A stretch of DNA of 7,752 nt from an uncultured Gammaproteobacteria bacterium (GCA_913043035.1 CAJWMM010000026.1:1-7752); one strand, 5' to 3'. Shown: positions 1 through 7,280, numbered from the stretch's first letter. Notes: a model not told the origin generated them from the sequence alone. Program-made: numbers and translations.

Positions 1-449
1 TGCATATCCCTAGCAGGGTGGTTAGATGGAATGTTTAATGCCTCGAAGTTATAAAACTCAGTTTCTATCTCATTACCCTGTTCAACCCTAAACCCATACC
101 CTCGCATAATATTAGATATTTGGTTTATAGTTATTGAGATAGGGTGTCTTGTTCCCTCAGAAATATTTCGGCCAGGTAGAGAAACATCAATTGCATTATC
201 AGATACTAGAAGGTTTTGAATCTTAGCTGAACTCTCTGTTATTAAGCTGTCAGCTTGATTTTTCAGCAAATTAAGTTGTTGGCCAGTATATTTTTTATCT
301 TCAGCATCAAGTATTGTTGAAAATTCTTTCGTGATTAAACCATTTTTACCTAAAAAATCAGATTTAATTTTCAAAAGTTCGTTTTCTGTTTTACAAGCTT
401 CTAATCTTACTTTTAAGTTTTGAATAAGTGAAGAGTATTTCTTTTCCAC
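1..449 (-). CDS. pheS: Phenylalanine-tRNA ligase alpha subunit, 5' part (cut by window edge)
   Basis: PheS is the catalytic subunit of the cytoplasmic alpha2-beta2 enzyme that charges tRNA-Phe. The first 149 codons are present; the E. coli protein has about 327 residues, so more than half lies beyond the left edge. Visible are the N-terminal helical, coiled-coil-like arm (about residues 1-85, with FLGKNG at 32-37), then DVSLPGR (88-94), RHPIS (101-105) and the start of the class II catalytic core, YNFEALNIPSNHPARD (about 133-148). The chosen start is GTG at 449: there is no ATG nearby, the reading frame is closed by the rplT stop five codons upstream, and the distance from this GTG to FLGKNG matches that from the E. 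coli start to YLGKKG. No Shine-Dalgarno sequence precedes it, so translation is probably coupled to rplT, whose stop is 12 bases upstream. No pheM-like leader gene or attenuator fits in that gap. Confidence 0.95.
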   Translation of the reverse strand, partial: MEKKYSSLIQNLKVRLEACKTENELLKIKSDFLGKNGLITKEFSTILDAEDKKYTGQQLNLLKNQADSLITESSAKIQNLLVSDNAIDVSLPGRNISEGTRHPISITINQISNIMRGYGFRVEQGNEIETEFYNFEALNIPSNHPARDM

Positions 450-461
450 TGAAGAGTACTT
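429..461 (-). repeat. Imperfect direct repeat around the pheS start
   Basis: On the minus strand AAGTACTCTTCA (461-450) and AAATACTCTTCA (440-429) match at 11 of 12 bases and lie 21 bases apart, exactly seven codons. The GTG start of pheS sits between the copies, so both encode Lys-Tyr-Ser-Ser in the pheS frame, once in the untranslated gap and once at residues 4-7. It may be a remnant of a small tandem duplication that remodelled the rplT-pheS junction; chance in AT-rich DNA cannot be excluded. Confidence 0.6.
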
Positions 462-815
462 TTACTTGGATGAGTTCACTGAATTCACGATTGCTGCAAA
501 GCCGTCGGCATTATTAACTGCTAAATCCGCCAACATTTTCCTATTAATTAAATTGCTAGATTTTGCAAGCTTTCCCATTAGCTGGCTGTAAGACATATTG
601 TGTAAACGTGCTGCTGCATTTATTTTAGCAATCCATAGAGCTCTTATTTGTCTCTTTTTTTGACGGCGGTCACGATAAGCATATTGGCCAGCTTTAATCA
701 CTGCTTGTTTAGCTACTCGAAACACACGACTTCTTGCTCCTTTGTAGCCTTTGGCCATTTTCATAACTTTTTTATGCTTTGAGTGTGCTACAACACCTCT
801 TTTAACTCTTGCCAT
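462..815 (-). CDS. rplT: 50S ribosomal protein L20
   Basis: L20 binds 23S rRNA early in assembly of the large ribosomal subunit and in E. coli also represses translation of rpmI-rplT. The 117 residues match the usual length (118 in E. coli). The protein begins MARVKRG, has a very basic N-terminal extension (about residues 1-60) and carries the family signature around [19 protein letters not shown] (48-66), followed by the small globular rRNA-binding domain with NMSYSQLM (73-80). The ATG at 815 is preceded by a clear GAGGAA ribosome-binding site (822-827). It lies 19 bases after the rpmI stop and 12 bases before pheS, as in the E. coli operon except that no pheM leader separates it from pheS. 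Confidence 0.98.
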   Translation of the reverse strand: MARVKRGVVAHSKHKKVMKMAKGYKGARSRVFRVAKQAVIKAGQYAYRDRRQKKRQIRALWIAKINAAARLHNMSYSQLMGKLAKSSNLINRKMLADLAVNNADGFAAIVNSVNSSK

Positions 816-834
816 CTAATTTTCCTCGTGTATT

Positions 835-1026
835 TTATGGTAACATTCGCTTAACAAGAGATTTGTCTGCTTTACTGACAGTCATGTAATCTCTTAAATG
901 ACGCTTGCGTTTAGTGCTTTTCTTAGTCAATATATGACGTCTATGTGATTGTGCTCTCTTGTATTCTCCAGATGATGATTTAGAAAATCGTTTAGCAGCA
1001 CCACTATTACTTTTCATTTTTGGCAT
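835..1026 (-). CDS. rpmI: 50S ribosomal protein L35
   Basis: L35 is a small basic protein of the large ribosomal subunit. The 63 residues (64 in E. coli) begin [14 protein letters not shown] and contain the family pattern [18 protein letters not shown] (28-45), ending in a typical VKRMLP tail. The ATG at 1026 has a GAGGT ribosome-binding site (1031-1035) five bases... upstream, just 3' of a short 5-bp hairpin in the leader. It lies 63 bases after infC, the largest gap within the thrS-pheS cluster, and a separate promoter appears to fill that gap. In E. coli translation of this gene is repressed by L20 binding to the leader; I cannot identify the L20 site here by eye. Confidence 0.98.
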   Translation of the reverse strand: MPKMKSNSGAAKRFSKSSSGEYKRAQSHRRHILTKKSTKRKRHLRDYMTVSKADKSLVKRMLP

Positions 1027-1034
1027 ATAGACCT

Positions 1035-1054
1035 CGATTACATTTATAAAATCG
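1035..1054 (-). promoter_or_regulatory. Short hairpin in the rpmI leader
   Basis: On the minus strand CGATT (1054-1050) can pair with AATCG (1039-1035) around a 10-base AT-rich loop. The 3' arm overlaps the first G of the GAGGT ribosome-binding site of rpmI (1035-1031), so folding could affect ribosome access. With only 5 bp it is weak. Its position suggests a possible element of L20 feedback control, but nothing in the sequence proves that. Confidence 0.25.
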
Positions 1055-1059
1055 TTTAA

Positions 1060-1089
1060 ATTATACAGTAATTATAAGAAATATGACAA
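1060..1089 (-). promoter_or_regulatory. Probable sigma70-type promoter for rpmI-rplT
   Basis: Reading the minus strand, TTGTCA (1089-1084, 5 of 6 matches to the -35 consensus) is followed after 18 bases by a perfect TATAAT (1065-1060). It begins directly after the infC stop codon and predicts a transcript starting near 1053, giving a leader of about 27 bases before rpmI. The match is good, but AT-rich intergenic DNA yields chance -10 boxes. It would let L35, L20 and PheS be made independently of thrS-infC. Confidence 0.55.
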
Positions 1090-1605
1090 TTATTTCTTTG
1101 GCGCCATGACCATTATCATTTGCCTTCCCTCAAATGAAGGCATTTGCTCTACTACAGCATATTCGTCTAAATCAGTTTGAACTCTAGTCAAGAAGTCTCT
1201 ACCAATTACTTGATGAGCTATCTCTCTTCCCCTAAAACGCATTGTGACTTTAGCTTTATCACCTGCTTTGAGGAATTTCTTCAGACTCTTTAATTTAACC
1301 TGATAATCAGCCTCTTCAGTATTAGGCCTAAATTTTATTTCTTTAACTTGAATTTGTCTCTGTTTTTTCTTCGCAGAATGTGCTTTTTTTGATTGTGCGA
1401 ATTTAAATTTACCATAGTCCATAATTCGACAAACTGGAGGTGATTGATTAGGTACTATTTCGACAAGGTCTAAATCTTCATTCTGTGCAAGTTCTAGTGC
1501 TTTAGCAGTTTTTACTACACCTACTTGATCACCATTTGATGCTATTAATCTGACTTCCTGAACATTAATACGTGAGTTCATTCGAAGTTTTCTATTATTT
1601 GCTAT
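1090..1605 (-). CDS. infC: Translation initiation factor IF-3, with ATA start
   Basis: IF-3 binds the 30S subunit, prevents premature 50S joining and rejects wrong initiator tRNAs and start codons. Numbered from the ATA at 1605 the protein has 171 residues (E. coli 180). The N-domain contains INVQEVRLI (13-21) and the signature [12 protein letters not shown] (56-67); a lysine-rich linker (about 70-85) leads to QVKEIKFRP (86-94) and the C-domain with [11 protein letters not shown] (122-132) and the terminal [13 protein letters not shown]. The first in-frame ATG (1581) would give 163 residues but has no ribosome-binding site. A GGAG (1612-1615), overlapping the thrS stop, sits 6 bases before the ATA at 1605 and 3 bases before another ATA at 1608. 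Rare non-AUG starts are known for infC (AUU in E. coli) and mediate feedback by IF-3 itself. The gene is certain; the exact ATA is inferred. Confidence 0.95.
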   Translation of the reverse strand: MANNRKLRMNSRINVQEVRLIASNGDQVGVVKTAKALELAQNEDLDLVEIVPNQSPPVCRIMDYGKFKFAQSKKAHSAKKKQRQIQVKEIKFRPNTEEADYQVKLKSLKKFLKAGDKAKVTMRFRGREIAHQVIGRDFLTRVQTDLDEYAVVEQMPSFEGRQMIMVMAPKK

Positions 1606-1611
1606 TATATT

Positions 1612-1615
1612 CTCC
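1612..1615 (-). promoter_or_regulatory. Ribosome-binding site of infC, overlapping the thrS stop
   Basis: GGAG on the minus strand lies within TAGGAG, so its first G is the last base of the thrS TAG stop. Spacing is 6 bases to the ATA at 1605, 3 bases to the ATA at 1608 and 30 bases to the first in-frame ATG at 1581. This spacing decides for an ATA start. The overlap also suggests that infC translation is coupled to termination on thrS. Confidence 0.7.
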
Positions 1616-3522
1616 TATATAGTTAAACTTTTATCTCTCACAAGAGTTTCTAACATTTTTACAAATTTATCAACAGTCATCTGGCCCATATCTTTACCAA
1701 ATCTAGTTCTCACTGAAATTGTGTTACTTTCCATCTCCTTGTTTCCTACAATTAATAGATATGGGATTTTTGCAAGGGTATTCTCTCTTATCTTTAAACT
1801 TATTTTTTCATTTCTATTATCACAAGTGACTCTAAATCCTTTTTCACTAAGTTTTTGAGCTATGCTATCTAAATAAGCATCTTGGCCAGATGTAATGTTC
1901 ATCAACACTATTTGAGTAGGTGCTAACCAAAGTGGCATATTACCTGCGTATTCCTCTATGAGAATCCCAACAAATCTCTCGATAGATCCCAAAATAGCCC
2001 TGTGTATCATTACTGGTATTTTTTTAATCCCATCTTTATCAACATAACTTGCTCCCAACCTATCAGGCATGGAAAAATCTAATTGGATGGTGCCTAATTG
2101 CCATTCCCTATCTAATGAATCAGTCAACGAGAAATCTATTTTCGGTCCATAGAAAGCTCCATCTCCCTCATTGATCGACCAATCAACATTATTTTTATTC
2201 AGGGCTTTTTTTAGCGCATCTTCAGATGAATCCCAAATTTCGTCATCTCCTACTCTTTTTTCTGGTCGAGTGGATAATTCAACCTTTACTTTACCAAAGC
2301 CAAATACTCCATAGATAGAATAAATATTATCAATCAAAGATCCTATCTCACTCTCAATCTGATCAGTTGTACAAAAAATATGTGCATCATCTTGTGTGAA
2401 GCCTCTTATTCTTAGTAGCCCATGAAGTGTACCAGAAGGCTCATCACGATGAACTTTTCCAAATTCAGCATACTTTATGGGTAGATCTTTATAACTTTTT
2501 AAGCCCTGATTGAAAACTTGTATATGACCAGGACAACTCATTGGTTTAATAGCATAACTTTTATCTTCGGAAGAGACTTCATAAATTAAATCAGAAAATT
2601 TATCTAAGTGACCGGATTTTTTCCATAGCGATTTATCAAGTATCTGTGGTGTATCGATTATTTGATAATTATTATCTATTAGGTAATCAGTAATAAATGT
2701 TTTTACGGTATTGAAAATAAACCATCCATTATTGTGCCAAAACACCATCCCAGGAGACTCCTCCTGAAAATGAAATAAATCTAAGCGATGACCTAATTTC
2801 CTGTGATCTCTCTTATCAGCTTCTTCCAATTTTTCCAGATGATCATCGAGTGATTTTTGAGTATCCCAAGCTGTCCCATAGATTCTCTGTAAGCTCTCAT
2901 TTTTCGAGTCACCTCGCCAATATGAACCAGAAACTTTCATTAACTTAAAATATTTAAGTAAATTAGTATTTATCAAGTGCGGACCTCTACACATGTCTAT
3001 ATATTCTTCATGATGATATATGGCAATAATCTCGTTATCAGGTATATCATCGATTAGTTTTAATTTATAATCTTCACTCCTATCTTTAAAAACTTGAATC
3101 GCTTTTTCTCTTGATACAACTTCTCTTACAATATTGTAATTTTTTTTGGATAGTTTTTTCATTAGCTTTTCAATTTTTGGAAGCTCACTTTCTGATATAG
3201 GTTTTTCTGTTGAAACATCGTAGTAAAAACCATTATTAATGACAGGTCCTATAACCATTTTTACCTCAGGATGTATTTGTTTGAGGGCATGTCCTAATAA
3301 GTGCGCACATGAATGTCTCAGTATCTCTAATCCTTCGATTTGGTCTGCAGTTATAAAAGACAATTTGCAATCTTCAGAAATATTATCACTAAGATCTTTT
3401 AGGTTACCATTTACCTTTGCAGCTATAATATGATTATCATTGAAATATTTTTTCGAAAAATCTCTGATTGAGAGACTTTTATCAACGGTTATTTCTTTAT
3501 CATTTACACTTACATTAAACAT
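1615..3522 (-). CDS. thrS: Threonine-tRNA ligase
   Basis: ThrRS is a cytoplasmic homodimer that charges tRNA-Thr and hydrolyses mischarged Ser-tRNA-Thr. At 635 residues (E. coli 642) it is full length. Order of domains: TGS domain (about 1-60); editing domain with HSCAH (70-74), Cys178 and His182 in CRGPH; class II catalytic core (about 240-530) with motif 2 around KVHRDEPSGTLHGLLRIRGF (356-375); and C-terminal anticodon-binding domain (about 535-635). The zinc ligands that recognise threonine are all present: Cys330 (MSCPGH), His381 (DDAHIFC) and His507 (PVMIHRAI), each four residues before the E. coli position. The ATG at 3522 has a GAGG ribosome-binding site (3528-3531). The start lies only 13 bases from the 3' end of a tRNA-Val gene, leaving no room for the long tRNA-like operator by which E. 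coli ThrRS represses its own mRNA. Confidence 0.98.
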   Translation of the reverse strand: MFNVSVNDKEITVDKSLSIRDFSKKYFNDNHIIAAKVNGNLKDLSDNISEDCKLSFITADQIEGLEILRHSCAHLLGHALKQIHPEVKMVIGPVINNGFYYDVSTEKPISESELPKIEKLMKKLSKKNYNIVREVVSREKAIQVFKDRSEDYKLKLIDDIPDNEIIAIYHHEEYIDMCRGPHLINTNLLKYFKLMKVSGSYWRGDSKNESLQRIYGTAWDTQKSLDDHLEKLEEADKRDHRKLGHRLDLFHFQEESPGMVFWHNNGWFIFNTVKTFITDYLIDNNYQIIDTPQILDKSLWKKSGHLDKFSDLIYEVSSEDKSYAIKPMSCPGHIQVFNQGLKSYKDLPIKYAEFGKVHRDEPSGTLHGLLRIRGFTQDDAHIFCTTDQIESEIGSLIDNIYSIYGVFGFGKVKVELSTRPEKRVGDDEIWDSSEDALKKALNKNNVDWSINEGDGAFYGPKIDFSLTDSLDREWQLGTIQLDFSMPDRLGASYVDKDGIKKIPVMIHRAILGSIERFVGILIEEYAGNMPLWLAPTQIVLMNITSGQDAYLDSIAQKLSEKGFRVTCDNRNEKISLKIRENTLAKIPYLLIVGNKEMESNTISVRTRFGKDMGQMTVDKFVKMLETLVRDKSLTI

Positions 3523-3535
3523 AAATTCCTCATAT

Positions 3536-3609
3536 TAGGCACGATTGGACTCGAACCAACGACCTCCACCATGTCAAGGTGGCGCTCTAACCAGCTGAGC
3601 TACGCGCCT
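3536..3609 (-). tRNA. tRNA-Val (anticodon GAC)
   Basis: The 74 bases fold into a full cloverleaf on the minus strand: acceptor AGGCGCG with CGTGCCT (one G-U pair), bases TA at 8-9, D arm GCTC-loop-GAGC with AGCTGGTTA in the loop, anticodon arm CCACC-TTGACAT-GGTGG, 5-base variable region AGGTC, T arm GTTGG-TTCGAGT-CCAAT and discriminator A at 3536. The anticodon loop TTGACAT gives GAC, which reads valine codons GUC and GUU. The bases that follow are ATA, so the CCA end is not encoded and must be added by the CCA-adding enzyme. The gene lies 52 bases after uvrB and 13 bases before thrS on the same strand, so it is probably cut out of a shared transcript with thrS. Confidence 0.95.
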
Positions 3610-3661
3610 AAAAATGTAAAATTAACACGCAGCTAATCTTTTAACAAGTCTAAATCCTATA
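3610..3661 (-). promoter_or_regulatory. uvrB to tRNA-Val spacer: weak promoter or terminator candidates
   Basis: Two overlapping signals can be read on the minus strand, neither strong. A promoter-like pair TTGTTA (3647-3642) and TAATTT (3624-3619) with 17-base spacing matches the consensus at 4 of 6 and 3 of 6 positions and would start a transcript just before the tRNA. A hairpin AAGATTAGC (3640-3632) with GTTAATTTT (3626-3618), loop TGCGT, includes two G-U pairs and is followed by a T-rich stretch ending in TTTTT (3615-3611 region); it could end uvrB transcription weakly. Some promoter for the tRNA and thrS is expected here unless they are read from uvrB. Confidence 0.3.
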
Positions 3662-5701
3662 CTATGACCTCTGCTTTTTCTTTTGTTTATTAGGCATGTC
3701 GAGAAAATTATCTTGTAGTGATGTTATCTGATCACGGATTTTTGCAGCTTCCTCAAATTCGAGTTCTCTCGCGCATCTAAACATCTCCTTTTCAAGCTCT
3801 TTCACAACATTAATTACATTAGATTGGTCAATTTTTGGAAATTTTTTCTTTACCTTTGGTGTAAAAGATATTTTCTCAAGCTTTTTATTGGAAATATAAT
3901 TATCATCATCAAGCGTCTCTTTAATTGCTTTTTTAATAGATGTTGGTTTTATATTATTTTTTTTATTATATTCTGATTGTATGTTTCTTCGTCTATCAGT
4001 CTCATTTATAGCTCTTTGCATAGATGGGGTTACAGTATCAGCATATAAAATGACTCTACCGTTAATATTCCTTGCAGCTCTCCCAATAGTCTGAATGAGT
4101 GATCTGTCAGAACGCAAGAATCCCTCCATATCTGCATCCAATATTGCTACAAGTTCCACTTCCGGTATATCAAGACCCTCGCGTAAGAGATTTATACCAA
4201 CTAAGACATCAAAATCTCCCTTTCTTAAATCTCGGATAATCTCTACTCTTTCAACAGTATTGATATCTGAGTGAAGGTATCTGACATTTATATCAAAATT
4301 CTCTATATGTTCTGTTAAATCTTCTGCAGATTTTTTCGTAAGAGTAGTTATTAAAACTCGATTACTATTCTCAATCGCTGTCTTTATTTCTGAGATAACA
4401 TCTTCAACTTGATTGCTAGAAGGTTTAACTTGAACAGTTGGATCGATTAGCCCAGTTGGTCTTATAACCTGTTCAATAATGCTACTTGATTTTTTCAATT
4501 CATAATTTCCAGGAGTTGCTGAAACATAGATAGTTTGGAAATTATATGCCTCGAATTCTTCAAATTTTAATGGCCTATTATCTAATGCGGAAGGTAATCT
4601 AAAGCCATAATTTACAAGTGTTTCTTTACGAGATCTATCTCCTCTATACATGCCTCCTATCTGCGGGACACCAACATGACTCTCGTCAATAATAATAAGT
4701 CCATCTTTGGGCATGTAGTCCAGCAAACATGGCGGATGTTCACCTGGTTTAGTGCCTGCGATATAACGGGAATAATTCTCTATTCCGGAGCAGTATCCCA
4801 TTTCAGACATCATCTCTAAGTCATAATTTGTTCTCTCCCTCAACCGCTGTGCTTCTAATTGTTTATTAAGTTTGGAGAAATGTATTAATTGATCTTTTAA
4901 CTCAAGCTTAATTTCTACTATCGCATCATCAATTACTGATTGTGGCGTTACATAATGCGACTTAGGATACACTGTAAATCTTTTTAAATTTCTATTTACG
5001 GACCCTGTTAAAGGATCAAAAATATATAAGTTTTCAATCTCATTATCGTAAAGTTCAATTCGTAGAGCATCTTTTTCTGAATCTGCTGGGAATACATCTA
5101 TTATTTCACCTTTTGCTGAAAAAGTTCCCCTTCTTAGCTCAGTATCGTTTCTCTCGTACTGTAACTCAACTAACCTATCTTGGATTGCTTTTCTATCTAT
5201 AACATCACCTTGCACGAGATGAAGTATCATTTTTAAATATGTTTTTGGATCACCCAAACCATAGATAGCAGAAACACTTGCCACGACAATTGCATCCTCT
5301 CGCTCTACTAATGATTTAGTTGCGGATAATCTCATCTGCTCAATATGTTCATTAAGAGAGGCGTCTTTTGCGATATACGTATCAGATACTGGTACATAAG
5401 CCTCTGGCTGATAGTAGTCATAATAAGATACAAAATACTCCACAGAATTTGAAGGAAAAAAATCCCTCATTTCGGTGTATAGCTGAGCAGCAAGTGTTTT
5501 ATTAGGTGCCATAATTAGAGTCGTTTTATTGGTACTCTCAATTATTTTTGCCATCGTAAATGTTTTACCAGAACCTGTGACACCCAGAAGTGTTTGATGT
5601 TTTTGGTCATCCGTTACCCCATTTACCAGAGAGTCTATTGCAGTAGGCTGATCTCCTGATGGTGTGTAATTAGATTTTATTTTAAATGACTTCATCCTCA
5701 T
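3662..5701 (-). CDS. uvrB: UvrABC excision repair system, helicase subunit UvrB
   Basis: UvrB receives damaged DNA from UvrA, verifies the lesion by threading a strand behind its beta-hairpin and recruits UvrC for incision in nucleotide excision repair. The 679 residues (E. coli 673) are intact. Seen in order: SGDQPTAI (15-22), Walker A GVTGSGKT (40-47), the beta-hairpin with [10 protein letters not shown] (93-102), Walker B DESH (339-342), SATPGNYEL (394-402), helicase motif V region [14 protein letters not shown] (502-515), motif [11 protein letters not shown] (537-545) and a C-terminal UVR domain (about 630-665) that contacts UvrC. The tail ends in a lysine-rich stretch. Two starts are possible, ATG at 5701 and ATG at 5695; neither has a well-spaced ribosome-binding site, and the second aligns better with E. 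coli (MKSFKIKS against MSKPFKLNS). It is divergent from the aminotransferase, with no LexA-type SOS box visible between them. Confidence 0.98.
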   Translation of the reverse strand: MRMKSFKIKSNYTPSGDQPTAIDSLVNGVTDDQKHQTLLGVTGSGKTFTMAKIIESTNKTTLIMAPNKTLAAQLYTEMRDFFPSNSVEYFVSYYDYYQPEAYVPVSDTYIAKDASLNEHIEQMRLSATKSLVEREDAIVVASVSAIYGLGDPKTYLKMILHLVQGDVIDRKAIQDRLVELQYERNDTELRRGTFSAKGEIIDVFPADSEKDALRIELYDNEIENLYIFDPLTGSVNRNLKRFTVYPKSHYVTPQSVIDDAIVEIKLELKDQLIHFSKLNKQLEAQRLRERTNYDLEMMSEMGYCSGIENYSRYIAGTKPGEHPPCLLDYMPKDGLIIIDESHVGVPQIGGMYRGDRSRKETLVNYGFRLPSALDNRPLKFEEFEAYNFQTIYVSATPGNYELKKSSSIIEQVIRPTGLIDPTVQVKPSSNQVEDVISEIKTAIENSNRVLITTLTKKSAEDLTEHIENFDINVRYLHSDINTVERVEIIRDLRKGDFDVLVGINLLREGLDIPEVELVAILDADMEGFLRSDRSLIQTIGRAARNINGRVILYADTVTPSMQRAINETDRRRNIQSEYNKKNNIKPTSIKKAIKETLDDDNYISNKKLEKISFTPKVKKKFPKIDQSNVINVVKELEKEMFRCARELEFEEAAKIRDQITSLQDNFLDMPNKQKKKQRS

Positions 5702-5764
5702 ATATTAACATGAAGTTTACTTGAAAGGACCATGTATGGTACGATAAAACATCAAGGAAAAAAA
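5702..5764. promoter_or_regulatory. Divergent intergenic region between uvrB and the aminotransferase
   Basis: This 63-base AT-rich stretch should hold the promoters of both genes if the aminotransferase starts at 5765. On the plus strand a candidate pair is TTGAAA (5721-5726) and GATAAA (5743-5748), 16 bases apart, but the leader would be only about 10 bases. TATATT at 5701-5706 is another -10-like box without a clear -35. For uvrB I see no convincing pair. A small inverted repeat ACCAT-GT-ATGGT (5729-5740) lies in the middle. No CTG-N10-CAG operator of LexA is present. Confidence 0.35.
5754..5758 (+). promoter_or_regulatory. Ribosome-binding site supporting a TTG start
   Basis: AAGGA ends 6 bases before the TTG at 5765, which is good spacing. 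The competing ATG at 5732 has AGGA at 5726-5729, only 2 bases away, which is too close for efficient initiation. This favours the TTG. Confidence 0.55.
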
Positions 5765-6940
5765 TTGGCATTCTCAAATAGAATAAAATTAATCAAACCG
5801 TCCTCAACAATGGCGCTTACATCAAAGGCGAATGAAATGCGTCGACAGGGAGATGATGTACTTGTTCTAACTGTGGGTGAGCCTGATTTTGACACACCAC
5901 AATATATTAAAGATGCTGCTAAAAAAGCAATTGACATGGGTGCAACAAAATATACTTCTGTAGATGGCACCCCGGAATTGAAAGAGGCTATAGTAAACAA
6001 GTTTAAAAATGAGAATAACCTATCTTTTAAAACTGACGAGGTAATCGTCTCAGCGGGATGCAAGCAGTCAATTTTTAATATGCTACAAGTGCTTATAGAT
6101 AATGGGGACGAGGTTGTAATTCCTGAGCCTTATTGGGTGTCTTATTCTGATATGGTAGTGTATGCAGGCGGCAAGCCAATCATGCTGGAAACAACATATC
6201 AAAATAACTTTGATATTGACATTACACAATTGGAAAATTGCTTATCTAAAAATACTAAATTACTTATGATTAATAGTCCTAATAATCCAAGTGGTAAATA
6301 TTTTAATACTAAAACATTAACTGACATCGCTGAATTACTCGTAAATAACAGAAATATTTTTGTCTCATCTGATGATATATACGAACACATCCATTGGCAT
6401 GAGGAAGGTTTTCATAATATTTTAAATGTTGCACCAGGACTTAAAAATAGAACGATAGTTCTTAATGGTGTATCTAAAGCATACTCTATGACTGGATGGC
6501 GTATTGGTTATGCGGCGGGAGATAGTGAAGTAATTAAGAAAATGAAAACATTACAATCTCAAAGTACATCGTGTGCAAGTTCTATTTCTCAAGCAGCTGC
6601 ATGTGCTGCCTTGTCGAATGAATGCAAAGAGTTGCCTAATATGAGAGCTGAGTATAAAAAAAGACATGATTTTGTTGTTAGCCAACTGAATCAGATTAAA
6701 GGTGTTTTATGTAAAGAAACTGATGGTACTTTTTATGTTTTCCCTTCATTTAAAGAATATATTAATAATCATGACCTTACAGATGATAATGATCTAGCCA
6801 TGAAATTACTCAACGAAGCAAAGGTTGCTGTAGTTCCTGGCAGTGCTTTTGGTATGACTGGTCATTTAAGATTATCTATTGCTATAGATATGAAATCACT
6901 GGAAGATGCAATGATGAGGATAAAATCACTATTATCATGA
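5765..6940 (+). CDS. Class I PLP-dependent aminotransferase, aspartate aminotransferase-like
   Basis: This cytoplasmic, probably dimeric pyridoxal-phosphate enzyme is expected to move the amino group between aspartate (or a related amino acid) and 2-oxoglutarate. From the TTG at 5765 it has 391 residues, normal for the family; the ATG at 5732 would give 402. With TTG the N-terminus reads MAFSNRIKLIKPSSTMAL, the usual start of this subgroup, and the extra 11 residues have no counterpart I know. In numbering from the TTG: VGEPDFDTP (37-45), PYWVSY (122-127), SPNNPSG (171-177), SDDIY with the cofactor-binding Asp and Tyr (202-206), SKAYSMTGWRIGY with the PLP lysine 238, SQSTSCASSISQ (265-276) and the substrate carboxylate arginine in HLRLSIA (about 369). 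Substrate choice (aspartate, aromatic or prephenate) cannot be settled from motifs, so no symbol is given. cutA follows after 4 bases. I recall pseudomonads having a similar aminotransferase divergent from uvrB. Confidence 0.93.
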   Translation: MAFSNRIKLIKPSSTMALTSKANEMRRQGDDVLVLTVGEPDFDTPQYIKDAAKKAIDMGATKYTSVDGTPELKEAIVNKFKNENNLSFKTDEVIVSAGCKQSIFNMLQVLIDNGDEVVIPEPYWVSYSDMVVYAGGKPIMLETTYQNNFDIDITQLENCLSKNTKLLMINSPNNPSGKYFNTKTLTDIAELLVNNRNIFVSSDDIYEHIHWHEEGFHNILNVAPGLKNRTIVLNGVSKAYSMTGWRIGYAAGDSEVIKKMKTLQSQSTSCASSISQAAACAALSNECKELPNMRAEYKKRHDFVVSQLNQIKGVLCKETDGTFYVFPSFKEYINNHDLTDDNDLAMKLLNEAKVAVVPGSAFGMTGHLRLSIAIDMKSLEDAMMRIKSLLS

Positions 6941-6944
6941 AATA

Positions 6945-7280
6945 ATGAGGCAAGCTTTAGCGATAGTTCTTACAGCAGTGAGTAGTAATAAAGAGGCTGA
7001 GTTTTTGAGCGATATTATTGCCAAATCTAAATACGCTGCCTGTGTAAACATATTGCCTAATATCAGCAGCAAGTATATGTGGAAAGGTGAGCTACAGAAT
7101 GTCAATGAAGTAATGTTAATGATTAAAACTAGAAAAGATTATTTTAAATATTTAGAAAGTCTTATTAAAAAAAATCATTCTTATCAAGTGCCTGAGATAG
7201 TATGCATCGATATACCTTGTGTTTCAGATGACTATAGCAATTGGGTTATTGATGACTTGAATGTGAAGAGAAGTGAATAA
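6945..7280 (+). CDS. cutA: CutA family protein (divalent cation tolerance, CutA1-like)
   Basis: CutA proteins are small, very stable trimers with a PII-like ferredoxin fold; the E. coli member was linked to copper tolerance, but the general biochemical role is unresolved. The 111 residues match the family (112 in E. coli). Visible are the first strand ALAIVLTAV (4-12), SKYAACVNILP (28-38), SKYMWKGEL (42-50, like SLYYWEGKL in E. coli), the conserved EVMLMIKT (55-62), HSYQVPEIV (78-86, like HPYQTPELL) and YSNWV (97-101). Only one of the two adjacent His residues of E. coli is present. The ATG at 6945 is 4 bases after the aminotransferase stop and has no good ribosome-binding site; GAGGA lies about 25 bases upstream, so translational coupling is likely. 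It converges on the next gene with an 8-base gap. Confidence 0.93.
   Translation: MRQALAIVLTAVSSNKEAEFLSDIIAKSKYAACVNILPNISSKYMWKGELQNVNEVMLMIKTRKDYFKYLESLIKKNHSYQVPEIVCIDIPCVSDDYSNWVIDDLNVKRSE

Noticed and set aside
3239..3433. Open frame of 64 codons on the plus strand inside thrS
   Set aside because: It lies fully antisense to the editing-domain region of thrS, has no ribosome-binding site or family resemblance, and thrS is certain.
5729..5740. Inverted repeat ACCATGTATGGT as a possible operator between uvrB and the aminotransferase
   Set aside because: Half-sites are only five bases, match no regulator I know and occur once, so it is mentioned with the intergenic region but not called as an operator.
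5752..6063. Open frame of 103 codons on the minus strand opposite the aminotransferase
   Set aside because: Its sequence is the antisense of conserved aminotransferase codons and resembles no known protein.
6199..6390. Open frame of 63 codons on the minus strand opposite the aminotransferase
   Set aside because: It is antisense to the conserved SPNNPSG and SDDIY region and is hydrophobic only as a by-product of that.
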